A stretch of 64,000 bases of DNA, taken from assembly GCA_913030605.1 (NCBI GenBank), contig CAJWEZ010000007.1, positions 1-64,000 of the forward strand, in the 5' to 3' direction. Each line of letters opens with the position of its first letter. The stretch's first letter is position 1. The stretch comes from an uncultured Spirochaeta sp. Its GTDB lineage: Bacteria > Spirochaetota > Spirochaetia > DSM-27196 > Alkalispirochaetaceae. Of this stretch, positions 19,238 through 29,271 are shown piece after piece. The notes under the pieces were generated by a model. That model saw only the letters and a list, made by a program, of their open reading frames with translations. It ran no database searches and was not told where the DNA came from. Position numbers and translations under genes: made by a program.

Positions 19238-19243
19238 AGGGAA

Positions 19244-19272
19244 AGTGTTGCCCAATCCGGGAGACATGTCAA
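19244..19272 (-). promoter_or_regulatory. promoter of the leu leader/leuA-cimA operon
   Basis: On the minus strand a perfect TTGACA (19272-19267) is followed after 17 bp by AACACT (19249-19244). The expected +1 is at about 19237, the first base of the leader peptide ATG. Confidence 0.5.
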
Positions 19273-19281
19273 GGAAAAACC

Positions 19282-19303
19282 AAAAAAAAGCGGCCCGGGG
19301 CCG
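19282..19303 (-). terminator. small GC hairpin with T8 tract upstream of the leu promoter
   Basis: On the minus strand CGGCC-CCG-GGCCG (19303-19291) is followed by C and eight T residues (19289-19282). It looks like an intrinsic terminator for transcription coming from within or opposite the next gene; no minus-strand gene ends here. Confidence 0.45.
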
Positions 19304-19402
19304 ATATTTGTCGGTGTGCCGGGCTCCCGGTGGTCATGGAACCGTGGAATCGCGCGTACGGTATCGGCGCAGCGGCGACTGGTGATATAGTGGAGTCGGC
19401 AC

Positions 19403-21139
19403 ATGGAAGGACCGTCAGTCTTCGATCGACTCAGTATGCACCTCAGTAACGACGAGCGCCGCCGGATGCTGGCGTCGATTCGCCGGTCGATGGAAAGCCA
19501 GGCGGCCCCCCTGGCCGATGAACCCCCTGGACCGCCGCTGCCGGTGGAGCAACAGGTGAAGGTGCTGGGAATCTGGCGACGCTTTCTGCTGTTCCTCGCC
19601 CAGGTTTTTGGCGGACGGGACCGCGAGGATGTCATTCGGCAGTGGCTGTTGCGGGACCTGGAGCAGGAAGTCCAGCAGCAGGGGGGAGAGGCGATGGACG
19701 GGCGACGGCGCCTCTTCCTGGAGCGCTTCGCCGCCGACATCGAGGCCCTCGCCGCCGGCGTGGATCAGGTGGCGCCGCGGCTCCGGGTCGCATCGTCCCA
19801 CCGTCGGGAACTCGTCATGTCCCTGGCGATGGAACTGTTTCCGGTGCTCCACCGCGACCTCCTTACCAAAACCGAGGAAGAGTATATTTCATCGCTGAAC
19901 GAGAACAGCGAGCGCTACCTCAAACGCGTGCTTGCCGACGTCATGGAGGACTCGATCGAGCAGATCCCGCCGGACGCGCGGTCGGCGATGCGCCGGGCGA
20001 TGACCCAGGCGGACACGCTGGTCGCCCTGGCGACGGTCAACTACGGCGGCATGCTCGCCTCGTTCGAGGTCGCCGGTGAGGGAGGTGCACGTCGCTGTTC
20101 GTTCGAATACCTTTCCCGCTCACTCACGGATATCTATCAGCAGTTGGTCAACATTCAGCAGCCGCTGGATCTGACCCTCCTCGAGACACTGGTTCTGCTA
20201 TCCCGCTCCGTCGATGGGGACGACACCGAATCCGATCCCGAGGAGTTCCAGGCGCGGGTCCGGGAGGCGATGGAAGAGGTCCTGGACGTGCTGGACCGGT
20301 TCCGGACGTTCGGCTCTCGCTATCCACTGTTGCCGGTGCTTCAACTCATTCGTGAGGACCCGTGGTGGGGGCTGTCGCCGGTGGAGGCGGGGGAGGACTG
20401 GATCGCGCTGTACCGTGCGTTCTTCTCCGACCGCATCCATCGGCAGGTGCTGCGCGTGTCGCTGCAGGGGCAACTGGGGACGCGTCTCGCGGAGCTCGCC
20501 GACGTCTGCGGCAACACGCTGAAGCCGCTTGCGGGGCTCCCGACGGGTAGCGCAGGGGTTGAGACAGCCCACTGGTTTCTCGGTGTCGCCCTGAAGAGTC
20601 TCACGGCGGTGCTCTGGAAAGATGTTCTGCCGAATCTCCGTATCATTCTGACCAGCGGCGAGTTCTACAAGAGCTCCAATCGCGCGCAGTTCAACGACGC
20701 ATACGACGAGTTCGAGCGATTGCCGGACCGCGTGGACCTGCTGGAACACGATCTCCGCCCCGACGAATCCTGGGGAGCCATGTTGCTGCCGGGAACCGAC
20801 GCCACCTATCGCGCCAAGATGGCGCGACGGGTGGACCAGGAGATCCGGTCGATTTACGAATCGGCCCGTATCACCCTGGAAGTCCTGGTGAACGTCCTCG
20901 GCGGGATTCTGTACGCGCGTCCTGGCAGTTCGTACGACACCCTCGCAAACTACGGCCAGATCGGAGGTCGTCGGAATGCGGAGTTCATTGAGGAGCTCAA
21001 GGAGGTTCATCGGCGCCTCTCCGGGTACCTCGCCGCTGCCGCGGAGATCGACGCAGTTGAACGCCGTGCCGTCGAAAACGGTATCCGGTTGCGCTCACCA
21101 CGGGCTTCCGTGGCGAAATCAACTCCGCAGAACCAGTAG
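19403..21139 (+). CDS. conserved spirochaetal protein of unknown function (DUF5312-like)
   Basis: 578-aa protein with no enzymatic motif that I recognise. It is largely alpha-helical and charged, with one moderately hydrophobic stretch (IWRRFLLFLAQVFGG, about 57-71) that is too short and amphipathic to be a clear membrane anchor, and no signal peptide. The overall character recalls the DUF5312 family of spirochaetes, from memory only. The ATG is preceded by TATAGT (a likely -10) but no strong -35. It is divergent from the leu operon and upstream of argS. I assign no function. Confidence 0.6.
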   Translation: MEGPSVFDRLSMHLSNDERRRMLASIRRSMESQAAPLADEPPGPPLPVEQQVKVLGIWRRFLLFLAQVFGGRDREDVIRQWLLRDLEQEVQQQGGEAMDGRRRLFLERFAADIEALAAGVDQVAPRLRVASSHRRELVMSLAMELFPVLHRDLLTKTEEEYISSLNENSERYLKRVLADVMEDSIEQIPPDARSAMRRAMTQADTLVALATVNYGGMLASFEVAGEGGARRCSFEYLSRSLTDIYQQLVNIQQPLDLTLLETLVLLSRSVDGDDTESDPEEFQARVREAMEEVLDVLDRFRTFGSRYPLLPVLQLIREDPWWGLSPVEAGEDWIALYRAFFSDRIHRQVLRVSLQGQLGTRLAELADVCGNTLKPLAGLPTGSAGVETAHWFLGVALKSLTAVLWKDVLPNLRIILTSGEFYKSSNRAQFNDAYDEFERLPDRVDLLEHDLRPDESWGAMLLPGTDATYRAKMARRVDQEIRSIYESARITLEVLVNVLGGILYARPGSSYDTLANYGQIGGRRNAEFIEELKEVHRRLSGYLAAAAEIDAVERRAVENGIRLRSPRASVAKSTPQNQ

Positions 21140-21179
21140 CCGGCGTCCGTCAGGGGCGGCTCTGCGGCCGACACCAGGG

Positions 21180-21209
21180 CTGACGCGCCGGGGCCGAATC
21201 CGGTATTCT
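21180..21209 (+). promoter_or_regulatory. candidate argS promoter with very short leader
   Basis: CTGACG (21180-21185), 18-bp spacer, TATTCT (21204-21209). The start codon is at 21221, leaving a leader of about 5 nt and no Shine-Dalgarno. Confidence 0.35.
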
Positions 21210-21220
21210 TCCTGCTACAT

Positions 21221-22975
21221 ATGAAGCAGTACTGGACCCCGTGGAAAACCCGCGTCCTCGACGCACTCTCCGCCGTCGCCGGCGACGCCGTCGACGAGGC
21301 GACCCTGGAGGAAACACTCCTCATCGAAACACCACCGGACACGGCGAAGGGCGACATTGCGTTTCCCATGTTCCCCTTTGCCCGCATCCTCAGGAAAAAC
21401 CCCGCGCAGATCGCCCAGGACGTGGCGGCGTCGGTGACAACTGCCGCTGATGGGGCCGAGGGGCCCGCCGCCGGTCGCGCCGAGGCGCAGGGTCCCTATG
21501 TCAACGTGTTCCTGGACCGGGCGGCGGTGGCCGCTGAGGTCATTAATCGCGCGCTGTCGGATGGTGAACGCTATGGAAACGGCTCGGCGCTTGACGGCCA
21601 GCGTATCACGATCGAGTTCAGCTGCCCTAACACGAACAAGCCGCTGCACCTGGGTCATCTGCGCAACGACGCCCTCGGCGAAAGTGTTGCCCGCATGCTG
21701 CGTGCCGCCGGTGCAGAAGTGCGCAAAGTCAACCTGATCAACGACCGCGGCATACACATCTGCAAGTCGATGCTCGCGTACCGTGAGTTCGGCAACGGCA
21801 GCACCCCCGAATCTGAGGGCAAAAAGTCCGACCATTTCGTGGGTGACTACTACGTTCGCTACGCACGGTGGGAGAAGGAAGACAGCGGTGCCGAACCCCG
21901 CGCCCGCGCCATGCTCAAGGCCTGGGAGGACGGTGATTCCGATACCCACGAGCTGTGGCTGACCATGAATCGCTGGGCGATCGAAGGAATCGAGGAGACG
22001 TACCGTCGGACCGGCATCAGCTTCGACGAGACCTACTACGAGAGCCAGACCTACAGTCTCGGGCGGGACGAGATCTTGAAGGGACTCGATGACGGGGTGT
22101 TCTACCGCGACGAGAAGGGCACGGTGTGGGTCGACCTTACCGATATCGACCTGGACAAGAAGGTTCTTCTTCGTGGCGACGGAACGTCACTCTACCTGAC
22201 GCAGGACATCGGAACCGCGATCAGAAGACACGAAGACTGGCCGTTCGACCGGCTGATCTACGTTGTTGCGTCTGAACAGCGCTACCACTTTCAGGTGCTG
22301 TTCGAGGTACTGCGACGCCTGGGCAAGGAATGGGCCGACAGTCTGTACCATCTCGCCTATGGTATGGTGAACCTCCCCGACGGCAAGATGAAGTCCCGGG
22401 AGGGGACGGTGGTGGACGCCGACGATCTGATCGATCGACTGGCGGAGCTGGCTGCGGAGGAGATCCGGAGCAAGGGGCGGGAAGAACACGTCGACGACGT
22501 TGACGAGACTGCCGAAAAGATCGCTCTGGCGGCGCTTCACTACTATCTGCTCCAGACCGGTCCGGTGAAGGATATGGTGTTCAATCCGGAAGAGTCGCTC
22601 TCGTTTTCCGGCAATACGGGGCCGTATCTGCAGTACCTGGGCGCCCGGGTGTCGAGCATGCTGCGAAAACAGAACGCCCCTGAGGCGGTTCCGGTACGGG
22701 CACCGGAAGTTGAAGAGGAGTGGCAGCTGGTCCACCGTCTGGCCGCGTACCCGCAGACCGTAATCGACTCAGCCGAAGCGCACAATCCGTCAATGCTTGC
22801 CTCGTACCTCTACGACACCGCCAAGGTGTTCTCGCGGTTCTACCACGATCACCCGATCGCTGTCGCGAAGGACCCGCAGCAGCGGGAGTATCGGCTGGGC
22901 CTCTCCCGGGCGGTGATGAACATGATGCAGCACGGGCTCACGCTCCTGAACATTCCGTTCGTTGAGGCGATGTAG
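21221..22975 (+). CDS. argS: arginyl-tRNA synthetase
   Basis: 584-aa class Ia synthetase that charges tRNA-Arg. The N-terminal additional domain (about 1-115) is followed by the signature FSCPNTNKPLHLGHLRND, whose HLGH is the HIGH motif. The KMSKS-equivalent loop reads GKMKSREGTVV, as in ArgS enzymes that have lost the canonical second lysine. The DALR anticodon-binding domain forms the C-terminus. The length is standard. The gene stands alone, with a large palindrome and the gltB promoter region after it. Confidence 0.96.
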   Translation: MKQYWTPWKTRVLDALSAVAGDAVDEATLEETLLIETPPDTAKGDIAFPMFPFARILRKNPAQIAQDVAASVTTAADGAEGPAAGRAEAQGPYVNVFLDRAAVAAEVINRALSDGERYGNGSALDGQRITIEFSCPNTNKPLHLGHLRNDALGESVARMLRAAGAEVRKVNLINDRGIHICKSMLAYREFGNGSTPESEGKKSDHFVGDYYVRYARWEKEDSGAEPRARAMLKAWEDGDSDTHELWLTMNRWAIEGIEETYRRTGISFDETYYESQTYSLGRDEILKGLDDGVFYRDEKGTVWVDLTDIDLDKKVLLRGDGTSLYLTQDIGTAIRRHEDWPFDRLIYVVASEQRYHFQVLFEVLRRLGKEWADSLYHLAYGMVNLPDGKMKSREGTVVDADDLIDRLAELAAEEIRSKGREEHVDDVDETAEKIALAALHYYLLQTGPVKDMVFNPEESLSFSGNTGPYLQYLGARVSSMLRKQNAPEAVPVRAPEVEEEWQLVHRLAAYPQTVIDSAEAHNPSMLASYLYDTAKVFSRFYHDHPIAVAKDPQQREYRLGLSRAVMNMMQHGLTLLNIPFVEAM

Positions 22976-22990
22976 GCTACGTTTTTGTAG

Positions 22991-23022
22991 TACATCCTGG
23001 TAGGCAAACCTACCAGGATGTA
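22991..23022. repeat. perfect 14-bp inverted repeat between argS and gltB
   Basis: TACATCCTGGTAGG (22991-23004) and CCTACCAGGATGTA (23009-23022) are perfect reverse complements around CAAA. No T-tract follows on either strand. It may end the argS transcript as a hairpin, or act as a dyad DNA site: it lies 106-137 bp upstream of the predicted gltB start, the usual distance of a sigma-54 enhancer. Confidence 0.85.
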
Positions 23023-23055
23023 GGTCTTACAATTTCGTCGGTGGGCGCCGTTACG

Positions 23056-23089
23056 ATGTAAAACGATACATTATAACGACTTATTCGTT
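23056..23089. promoter_or_regulatory. two short dyads upstream of the gltB promoter
   Basis: ATGTA-N6-TACAT (23056-23071) and AACGA-N5-TCGTT (23075-23089) sit in an A+T-rich stretch just upstream of the -24/-12 element. They could bind an activator or IHF-like protein; the assignment is speculative. Confidence 0.3.
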
Positions 23090-23101
23090 TATCTACTAAT
23101 C

Positions 23102-23118
23102 TGGCACGGAAATTGCAT
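23102..23118 (+). promoter_or_regulatory. sigma-54 (-24/-12) promoter of gltBD
   Basis: TGGCACGGAAATTGCAT matches the consensus TGGCAC-N5-TTGCA at every conserved position with the invariant GG and GC 10 bp apart. The predicted +1 is at about 23128, 29 bp before the gltB start codon. Confidence 0.85.
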
Positions 23119-23156
23119 ATAGATTGGGCACGCGTTTTCGTACGGAAGGAGTGTTC

Positions 23157-26100
23157 ATGCAACGCACGGTCAGACCTGGCAAACAGCATCTCTACGATCC
23201 GCAGTTCGAGCACGATGCCTGCGGCGTCGGATTTGTGGCTCATATCAAGGGACGAGCGAGTCACGATCTCATCCCGAAGGCACGGGAAGTACTCGTCAAC
23301 ATGACCCACCGGGGTGCGGTGGGTGCCGAAAAGGACACCGGCGATGGAGCCGGTATTCTCACAGCGCTGCCGCACGCGCTGCTAGAACGTGTCGCCCGCG
23401 AGGAACTCAGGGCGGAGTTGCCGGCCCGGGGGCGCTTCGCCGCGGGACTGTTTTTTTTGCCTCAGGATGATGAGGAACGCGCCGCCTGCGAGGCCGCCGT
23501 TGAACGGATCACCGCCGATGCCGGACAGCGCTTTATCGGCTGGCGAGACGTGCCCCGTGACAACAGCATGATTGGCCCCAGCGCCCTGGCGGCGGAACCG
23601 ATGATCCGCCAGGCGTTCATAGCCGCCGGCGACGGCGTCGATGCGGATGTATTCGAGCGGAAGCTCTACGTGATCCGCAAGGTCGCCACCAACACGCTGC
23701 GGGGCAGTGAATCCGACTCGCAGCACTTTTTCTACATTTGCAGCCTTTCCACGCGAAACATCGTCTACAAGGGAATGCTCACGCCGGAACAGCTCTTCCG
23801 GTACTACCGGGATCTGTCTGACCCGCTCTTCGACACCCATCTCGCGATGGTTCACAGCCGATTCTCGACCAACACCTTCCCGAGCTGGGACCGGGCGCAG
23901 CCGCTGCGGTTCATGAGTCACAACGGTGAGATCAACACCCTTCGCGGCAATGTGAACAAGATGCGGTCCCGCGAGGGGATCATGGAGAGCGAACTCTTCG
24001 GTGACGACGTCGAAAAAATCATGCCGGTGATCGAGCCGGACCTCTCCGACTCCGGGAGTTTCGACAACGTCCTCGAGCTGCTGCTGCAGAGTGGCCGGGA
24101 GCTGCCGGAGGCGGTGATGATGATGGTGCCGGAGGCGTGGCAGAACCACCGCCACATGCCCGACATCGGCAAGGCGATGTACGAGTTCATGAGTACGCAG
24201 ATGGAACCGTGGGACGGTCCCGCCTCGATCGCCTTCACCGATGGCCATGTGATCGGTGCCGTCCTGGACCGAAACGGTCTGCGGCCAAGCCGCTACTACC
24301 TCACCGACGACGACCTGGTCATCATGGCCAGCGAGGTGGGGGTCCTGCCGGTCGATCCGGAAACGGTTACCTACAAGGGGCGGCTGCAGCCGGGACGCAT
24401 GTTCCTCGTCGACTTTGACAAGGGGCGCATCGTCGGGGACGAGGAGCTCAAGAACGGAATCGCCGCCCGGCACCCGTTCCGTGCATGGCTCGAGGAACAG
24501 CGCATCAGTCTGGAACACCTTCCGGCGCCGCGTCAGGTGCACGATCTGGAGGCAGAGACGATCCTCGAGCGCATGCGCGCGTTCGGGTTCACACTCGAGC
24601 ATCTGAAGCTGATCCTCAAGCCGATGGCCGAGAACGCCAAGGAGCCCCTCGGTTCCATGGGCAACGATACGCCACTGGCGGTGCTTTCCGACCGCCCGCG
24701 GCTGATCTACGACTACTTCAAGCAACTCTTCGCCCAGGTCACCAATCCGCCGATCGACTCGATTCGGGAGGAAGTGATCATGAGCCTCGGGTCCTACATC
24801 GGTCCCGAGGGCAACGTGTTGGTCCACAGTCCCGAGGACGCCCATCGGCTGTGGCTCGATCAGCCAATCCTCGACAACGCCCGCACCGCACAACTCAAGG
24901 AACTGGACCACCGCGGGTGGCGAACGCAGGTGATCGATATCACCTATCCGAAGGGTGAGGGCGAAGAAGTCCTCAAAAACGCGCTGGACCGGATTGCGGA
25001 CGAGGCGGAACAGGCGATCGCCGACGGCTACAGCCTGATCGTCCTCTCCGACCGTGCCGTCAGCGCCGACCGCGTGCCGATCTCTGCCCTGCTGGCAACG
25101 GGGACGGTGCATCATCGGCTAGTTCGGAATCACTCTCGGACCCGGATCGGGATTATCGTGGAGAGCGGCGAACCCCGTGAGGTCCACCACTTCTGTACCC
25201 TTGTCGGGTACGGCGCCGACGCGATCAACCCGTACCTCGCCTTCGAGGCGATGTGGCACCTGCAGGACGACGGCCAGATCCGGGACGACCTTTCCCGGGA
25301 GGAGATCGTCAGCGCCTATCAGTACGCGGTCCAGAAGGGCATGCGCAAGGTGTTCGGCAAGATGGGCATCAGTACGCTGGAGAGCTACAAGGGGGCACAG
25401 ATCTTCGAGATCGTCGGCCTCGCAGACGACGTCGTGAACTACGCCTTCGTCGGGACGGCCAGTCGCATTCAGGGCGCGGGGTTCCGGCAGCTGGCGCGGG
25501 AGGCGCTTCGGCGGCACGAACTGGCGTGGCCTGCGGGGAATGTGCCCATCGGCAGCGAATATCTCAACCCCGGCGACTACCAGTGGCGGTTCGGCGGCGA
25601 AAAGCACATGTGGGACCCTGAGTCGATCGCCGACTTCCAGCGCGCCGTCCGACAGGGCGACCGCGCGGCGTTCCGGCGCTTCACGGCGCACCAGAATCAG
25701 CGCAGTACCGATCAGGCAACCCTGCGGGGACTGTTGCGGTTCCGGAAGGGCTCGTCGGTGCCGATCGATGAGGTGGAGCCGGTCGAGGAAATCATGAAGC
25801 GGTTCGCCACCGGGGCGATGAGCTACGGTTCGATCAGCCTCGAGGCGCACGAGACGCTGGCGGTGGCGATGAACCGCATCGGCGGCAAATCGAACACCGG
25901 CGAGGGTGGGGAGATCCGTGAACGATTCACACCGCTCGCCAACGGTGACAGCAAGCGGTCGGCGATCAAACAGGTCGCCTCCGGCCGGTTCGGTGTCACG
26001 ATCGAGTATCTCACGAACGCCGATGAGCACCAGATCAAGATGGCGCAGGGCGCCAAGCCCGGCGAGGGTGGCGAGCTCCCCGGCCACAAGGTGTTCGACA

Positions 26101-27701
26101 CGATCGCACAGACGCGCTACTCGACCCCAGGGGTCGGACTCATCAGTCCGCCGCCGCACCACGACATCTACTCGATTGAAGACCTGGCCCAGCTGATCTT
26201 CGACCTGAAGAACGCCAACCCCTCGGGCCGCGTCAGCGTCAAGCTGGTGAGCGAGGTCGGGGTCGGAACGATCGCCGCCGGCGTCGCCAAGGCGCACGCG
26301 GATCATATCCTCATTTCCGGGCACGACGGCGGCACCGGCGCGAGTCCCCTGACCGGGATCAAGAACGCGGGGCTTCCGTGGGAACTCGGCATCGCGGAGA
26401 CGCACCAGACGCTGGTTCTCAACGACCTCAGAAGCCGAGTGGTCCTGCAGACCGACGGTCAGATCAAGACCGGCCGCGACGTGGCCATTGCGGCGATGCT
26501 CGGTGCCGAGGAGGTCGGATTTGCCACCAGCGCCCTCATCGCCGTCGGCTGTATCATGATGCGCAAGTGCGAGAAGAACACCTGTCCGGTCGGTATCGCC
26601 ACGCAGGACGAACGACTTCGCAAGAAGTTTGCCGGCAAGCCCGAGCACGTGGTGAATATGATGCTGTTCCTGGCTGAAGAACTCCGGGAAATCATGGCGG
26701 AACTCGGGTTTCGGACCTGGGAAGAGATGGTTGGTCGCGTCGACATGCTGGAAGTGGACGACGCTGTCCGCAACTGGAAGAGCGAAGGAATCGATCTTTC
26801 GGCGCTCCTGACGCCGATTTCGGTCGCCGAGGGACACAGTGGAGTCGTCTGCTGCATTCCGCAGGACCACGGGATCGATACGGTCCTGGATCGCACCCTC
26901 ATCACCGAGGCGGAACCGTTGTTTGCGCGGCGGGAGCCCGTTTCGGTGGACCTGCCGATCCGAAACACGGATCGGACAACCGGCGGCATGCTGAGCCACG
27001 AGATCGTCAAACGGATCGGCGCCTACGAACTCGGCGACGACAGCTTCCACGCGCGGTTCACCGGCAGCGCCGGCCAGAGTTTCGGTGCCTGGCTCGCCCA
27101 GGGAGTCACGCTGGAGCTGGAGGGCGACGCCAACGACTACGTTGGCAAGGGACTGTCCGGCGGCCAGATCATCGTGTATCCGCCGAAGAGCGCGCGCTTC
27201 CGTGCCGAGGAGAACATCATCATCGGGAACGTCGCCTTCTACGGGGCGACCTCGGGACGGGCGTTTATCCGCGGGGTCGCCGCCGAACGGTTCTGCGTCA
27301 GGAACTCCGGCGCCGAGGTGGTGATCGAGGGAGTCGGCGACCATGGTCTGGAATACATGACCGGCGGCACCGCTGTGATTCTCGGTCGTGTCGGGCGCAA
27401 CTTTGCCGCCGGCATGAGCGGTGGTGTGGCCTACGTCCACGACCCCGACGGGCTGCTGCCGGAGTACATCAATCCCGGCATGGTGGAAATCGTGGAGCTC
27501 GAGGCCGACGACGAAGAGAAACTGCTGGAGATGGTGCGGACGCACATGCGCCACACGGGCAGCGAGGTCGCCCAGGCGGTCCTGAGCAACTGGGCATCCG
27601 CTCGGCGTGAGTTCGTGCGGGTGATTTCGCCGACCTACCGACGGATCCTGGAACTGCGGAAAGAACGAGCACAGCTGAACGAGGAGGTGGTTCATGGGTA
27701 A
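23157..27701 (+). CDS. gltB: glutamate synthase (NADPH), large subunit
   Basis: 1514-aa flavo-iron-sulfur enzyme that makes two glutamates from glutamine and 2-oxoglutarate. The class II amidotransferase nucleophile is C22 in HDACGVGF, implying removal of a 21-residue propeptide. The central and FMN-binding domains contain [20 protein letters not shown]. The 3Fe-4S cluster cysteines are in [19 protein letters not shown]. The C-terminal GxGxG beta-helix ([23 protein letters not shown]) completes the ammonia-tunnel architecture. The ATG at 23157 follows GGAAGGAG. It is driven by a sigma-54 promoter and overlaps gltD by 8 nt. Confidence 0.97.
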   Translation: MQRTVRPGKQHLYDPQFEHDACGVGFVAHIKGRASHDLIPKAREVLVNMTHRGAVGAEKDTGDGAGILTALPHALLERVAREELRAELPARGRFAAGLFFLPQDDEERAACEAAVERITADAGQRFIGWRDVPRDNSMIGPSALAAEPMIRQAFIAAGDGVDADVFERKLYVIRKVATNTLRGSESDSQHFFYICSLSTRNIVYKGMLTPEQLFRYYRDLSDPLFDTHLAMVHSRFSTNTFPSWDRAQPLRFMSHNGEINTLRGNVNKMRSREGIMESELFGDDVEKIMPVIEPDLSDSGSFDNVLELLLQSGRELPEAVMMMVPEAWQNHRHMPDIGKAMYEFMSTQMEPWDGPASIAFTDGHVIGAVLDRNGLRPSRYYLTDDDLVIMASEVGVLPVDPETVTYKGRLQPGRMFLVDFDKGRIVGDEELKNGIAARHPFRAWLEEQRISLEHLPAPRQVHDLEAETILERMRAFGFTLEHLKLILKPMAENAKEPLGSMGNDTPLAVLSDRPRLIYDYFKQLFAQVTNPPIDSIREEVIMSLGSYIGPEGNVLVHSPEDAHRLWLDQPILDNARTAQLKELDHRGWRTQVIDITYPKGEGEEVLKNALDRIADEAEQAIADGYSLIVLSDRAVSADRVPISALLATGTVHHRLVRNHSRTRIGIIVESGEPREVHHFCTLVGYGADAINPYLAFEAMWHLQDDGQIRDDLSREEIVSAYQYAVQKGMRKVFGKMGISTLESYKGAQIFEIVGLADDVVNYAFVGTASRIQGAGFRQLAREALRRHELAWPAGNVPIGSEYLNPGDYQWRFGGEKHMWDPESIADFQRAVRQGDRAAFRRFTAHQNQRSTDQATLRGLLRFRKGSSVPIDEVEPVEEIMKRFATGAMSYGSISLEAHETLAVAMNRIGGKSNTGEGGEIRERFTPLANGDSKRSAIKQVASGRFGVTIEYLTNADEHQIKMAQGAKPGEGGELPGHKVFDTIAQTRYSTPGVGLISPPPHHDIYSIEDLAQLIFDLKNANPSGRVSVKLVSEVGVGTIAAGVAKAHADHILISGHDGGTGASPLTGIKNAGLPWELGIAETHQTLVLNDLRSRVVLQTDGQIKTGRDVAIAAMLGAEEVGFATSALIAVGCIMMRKCEKNTCPVGIATQDERLRKKFAGKPEHVVNMMLFLAEELREIMAELGFRTWEEMVGRVDMLEVDDAVRNWKSEGIDLSALLTPISVAEGHSGVVCCIPQDHGIDTVLDRTLITEAEPLFARREPVSVDLPIRNTDRTTGGMLSHEIVKRIGAYELGDDSFHARFTGSAGQSFGAWLAQGVTLELEGDANDYVGKGLSGGQIIVYPPKSARFRAEENIIIGNVAFYGATSGRAFIRGVAAERFCVRNSGAEVVIEGVGDHGLEYMTGGTAVILGRVGRNFAAGMSGGVAYVHDPDGLLPEYINPGMVEIVELEADDEEKLLEMVRTHMRHTGSEVAQAVLSNWASARREFVRVISPTYRRILELRKERAQLNEEVVHG

Positions 27702-29157
27702 GCCCACCGGATTTATGGAATACGCCCGCCGGACGGCGGAACACAACGATCCCGCGACGCGGATCGCCGGCTTCGACGAGTTCAAACGGGAACTCAACGA
27801 TCAGGAGCGGCAGGACCAGGGCGCGCGGTGCATGGACTGCGGCGTTCCGTTCTGTCAGTCGAACTTCGGCTGTCCGGTGGACAACCTGATCCCTGAGTGG
27901 AACGACCTCATCTATCACGGCCGCTGGGAAGAGGCGTTCACCCGCCTCATGAAGACCAACAATTTCCCCGAGTACACCGGCCGTGTGTGCCCGGCCCCCT
28001 GCGAGCACGCCTGCGTTCTGGGGATCAACGAACCGGCGGTGACGATCAAGGAAAACGAGGCGGCGATCATCGATCGCGCCTACGACAGCGGCCTCATGGC
28101 GCCCCGGATTCCGGAGTACCGCACCGGCAAGACGGTTGCGGTGGTCGGAAGCGGCCCCGCCGGCCTTGCGGCGGCGGACCAGCTCAACCAGGCGGGGCAT
28201 ACCGTGACGGTCTACGAACGCCAGGACCGCATCGGCGGACTGCTCATGTACGGAATCCCGAATATGAAGCTCGACAAGAATCTGGTGGAAAAGCGCAATG
28301 GAATCATGGCGGCTGAAGGCATCAGTTTTCGCCCCGGTGTGGACGTTGGTCGCGACATCGCGGCGCGGGAGCTCATGGACTCCCACGACGCCGTGGTCCT
28401 GGCTGTGGGCGCCACCAAGCCCAGGGATCTGCCGGTCCCGGGGCGCGAGCTGAAAGGCGTTCACTTCGCCATGGAGTTTCTCAAGGCCAACACAAAGAGT
28501 CTTCTGGATTCGAACCTCGCCGACGGCAACCACATCTCCGCCAGCGGTAGGAACGTCATCGTGATCGGCGGCGGTGACACCGGCAATGACTGCCTCGGCA
28601 CGTCCATGCGCCACGGCTGCGCCTCTCTCACCAACTTCGAGCTGATGCCCAAGCCGCCGGCGGAGCGGAACGACGAGATGCCATGGCCCACGTTTGCCCG
28701 CACCTACAAGATAGACTACGGCCACGAGGAAGCGGCGGCGGTCTTCGGTGAAGACCCCCGGCAGTACTCGATCCTGACCAAGGAGTTCATCGGCGACGGC
28801 GAGGGCAACGTGAAGGCGGTGCGCACCGTACGGGTTGAGTGGATCAAGGAGCCGGGATCCCGACCCCGGTTCGAGGAGATTCCCGGCAGTGAGGAAGAGT
28901 GGCCGGCGGATCTGGTACTCCTGGCGATGGGATTTCTCGGTCCCGAGGACTACATCGCCGAGGAACTCAACGTGGAGCGCGACGAGCGAAGCAACCTGCG
29001 CGCTGAGTTCGGGCAGTTTGCCACCTCCGTGCCGGGACTCTTCGCCACCGGTGACGCCCGCCGCGGTCAGAGTCTGGTGGTCTGGGCGATCAAGGAAGGA
29101 CGCGGTGCGGCCCGGGAAGTCGACCGGTACCTCATGGGGCGCACCAATCTGACGTGA
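27694..29157 (+). CDS. gltD: glutamate synthase (NADPH), small subunit
   Basis: 487-aa FAD subunit that transfers electrons from NADPH to GltB. N-terminal cysteines CMDCGVPFC...GCP and CPAPCEHAC bind two 4Fe-4S clusters. [20 protein letters not shown] is the FAD-binding dinucleotide fold and [20 protein letters not shown] the NADPH-binding fold. The C-terminal [20 protein letters not shown] is the second FAD contact. The ATG lies within the last codons of gltB after GAGGAGGTGG, so the two subunits are translationally coupled. Confidence 0.97.
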   Translation: MGKPTGFMEYARRTAEHNDPATRIAGFDEFKRELNDQERQDQGARCMDCGVPFCQSNFGCPVDNLIPEWNDLIYHGRWEEAFTRLMKTNNFPEYTGRVCPAPCEHACVLGINEPAVTIKENEAAIIDRAYDSGLMAPRIPEYRTGKTVAVVGSGPAGLAAADQLNQAGHTVTVYERQDRIGGLLMYGIPNMKLDKNLVEKRNGIMAAEGISFRPGVDVGRDIAARELMDSHDAVVLAVGATKPRDLPVPGRELKGVHFAMEFLKANTKSLLDSNLADGNHISASGRNVIVIGGGDTGNDCLGTSMRHGCASLTNFELMPKPPAERNDEMPWPTFARTYKIDYGHEEAAAVFGEDPRQYSILTKEFIGDGEGNVKAVRTVRVEWIKEPGSRPRFEEIPGSEEEWPADLVLLAMGFLGPEDYIAEELNVERDERSNLRAEFGQFATSVPGLFATGDARRGQSLVVWAIKEGRGAAREVDRYLMGRTNLT

Positions 29158-29211
29158 TCGTCCACGGCTGCCGCGGGACGTCTCTGCACCGTACGGCGGC
29201 GGCCGCTGCAC

Positions 29212-29240
29212 TTGACGCGGCGGCCGCTCTTCTGTTAAAT
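29212..29240 (+). promoter_or_regulatory. promoter of the rplU-prp-rpmA-obg operon
   Basis: TTGACG (29212-29217), 17-bp spacer, TTAAAT (29235-29240). Predicted +1 is about 29247, 25 nt before rplU. Two copies of GCGGCGGCCGC flank and overlap the -35 region. Confidence 0.55.
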
Positions 29241-29271
29241 GAACGGCTCAAACATTTTGGAGAATCAAACG

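Noticed and set aside
19092-19272. T-box riboswitch in front of leuA
   Set aside because: There is no T-box AGGGTGGNACCGCG sequence or stem I with a specifier loop; the leader-peptide model explains the helices better.
25119-27797. 892-codon open frame antisense to gltB
   Set aside because: It lies fully opposite an unmistakable gltB/gltD coding region; long antisense frames are expected at this GC content, and its translation has no family motifs.
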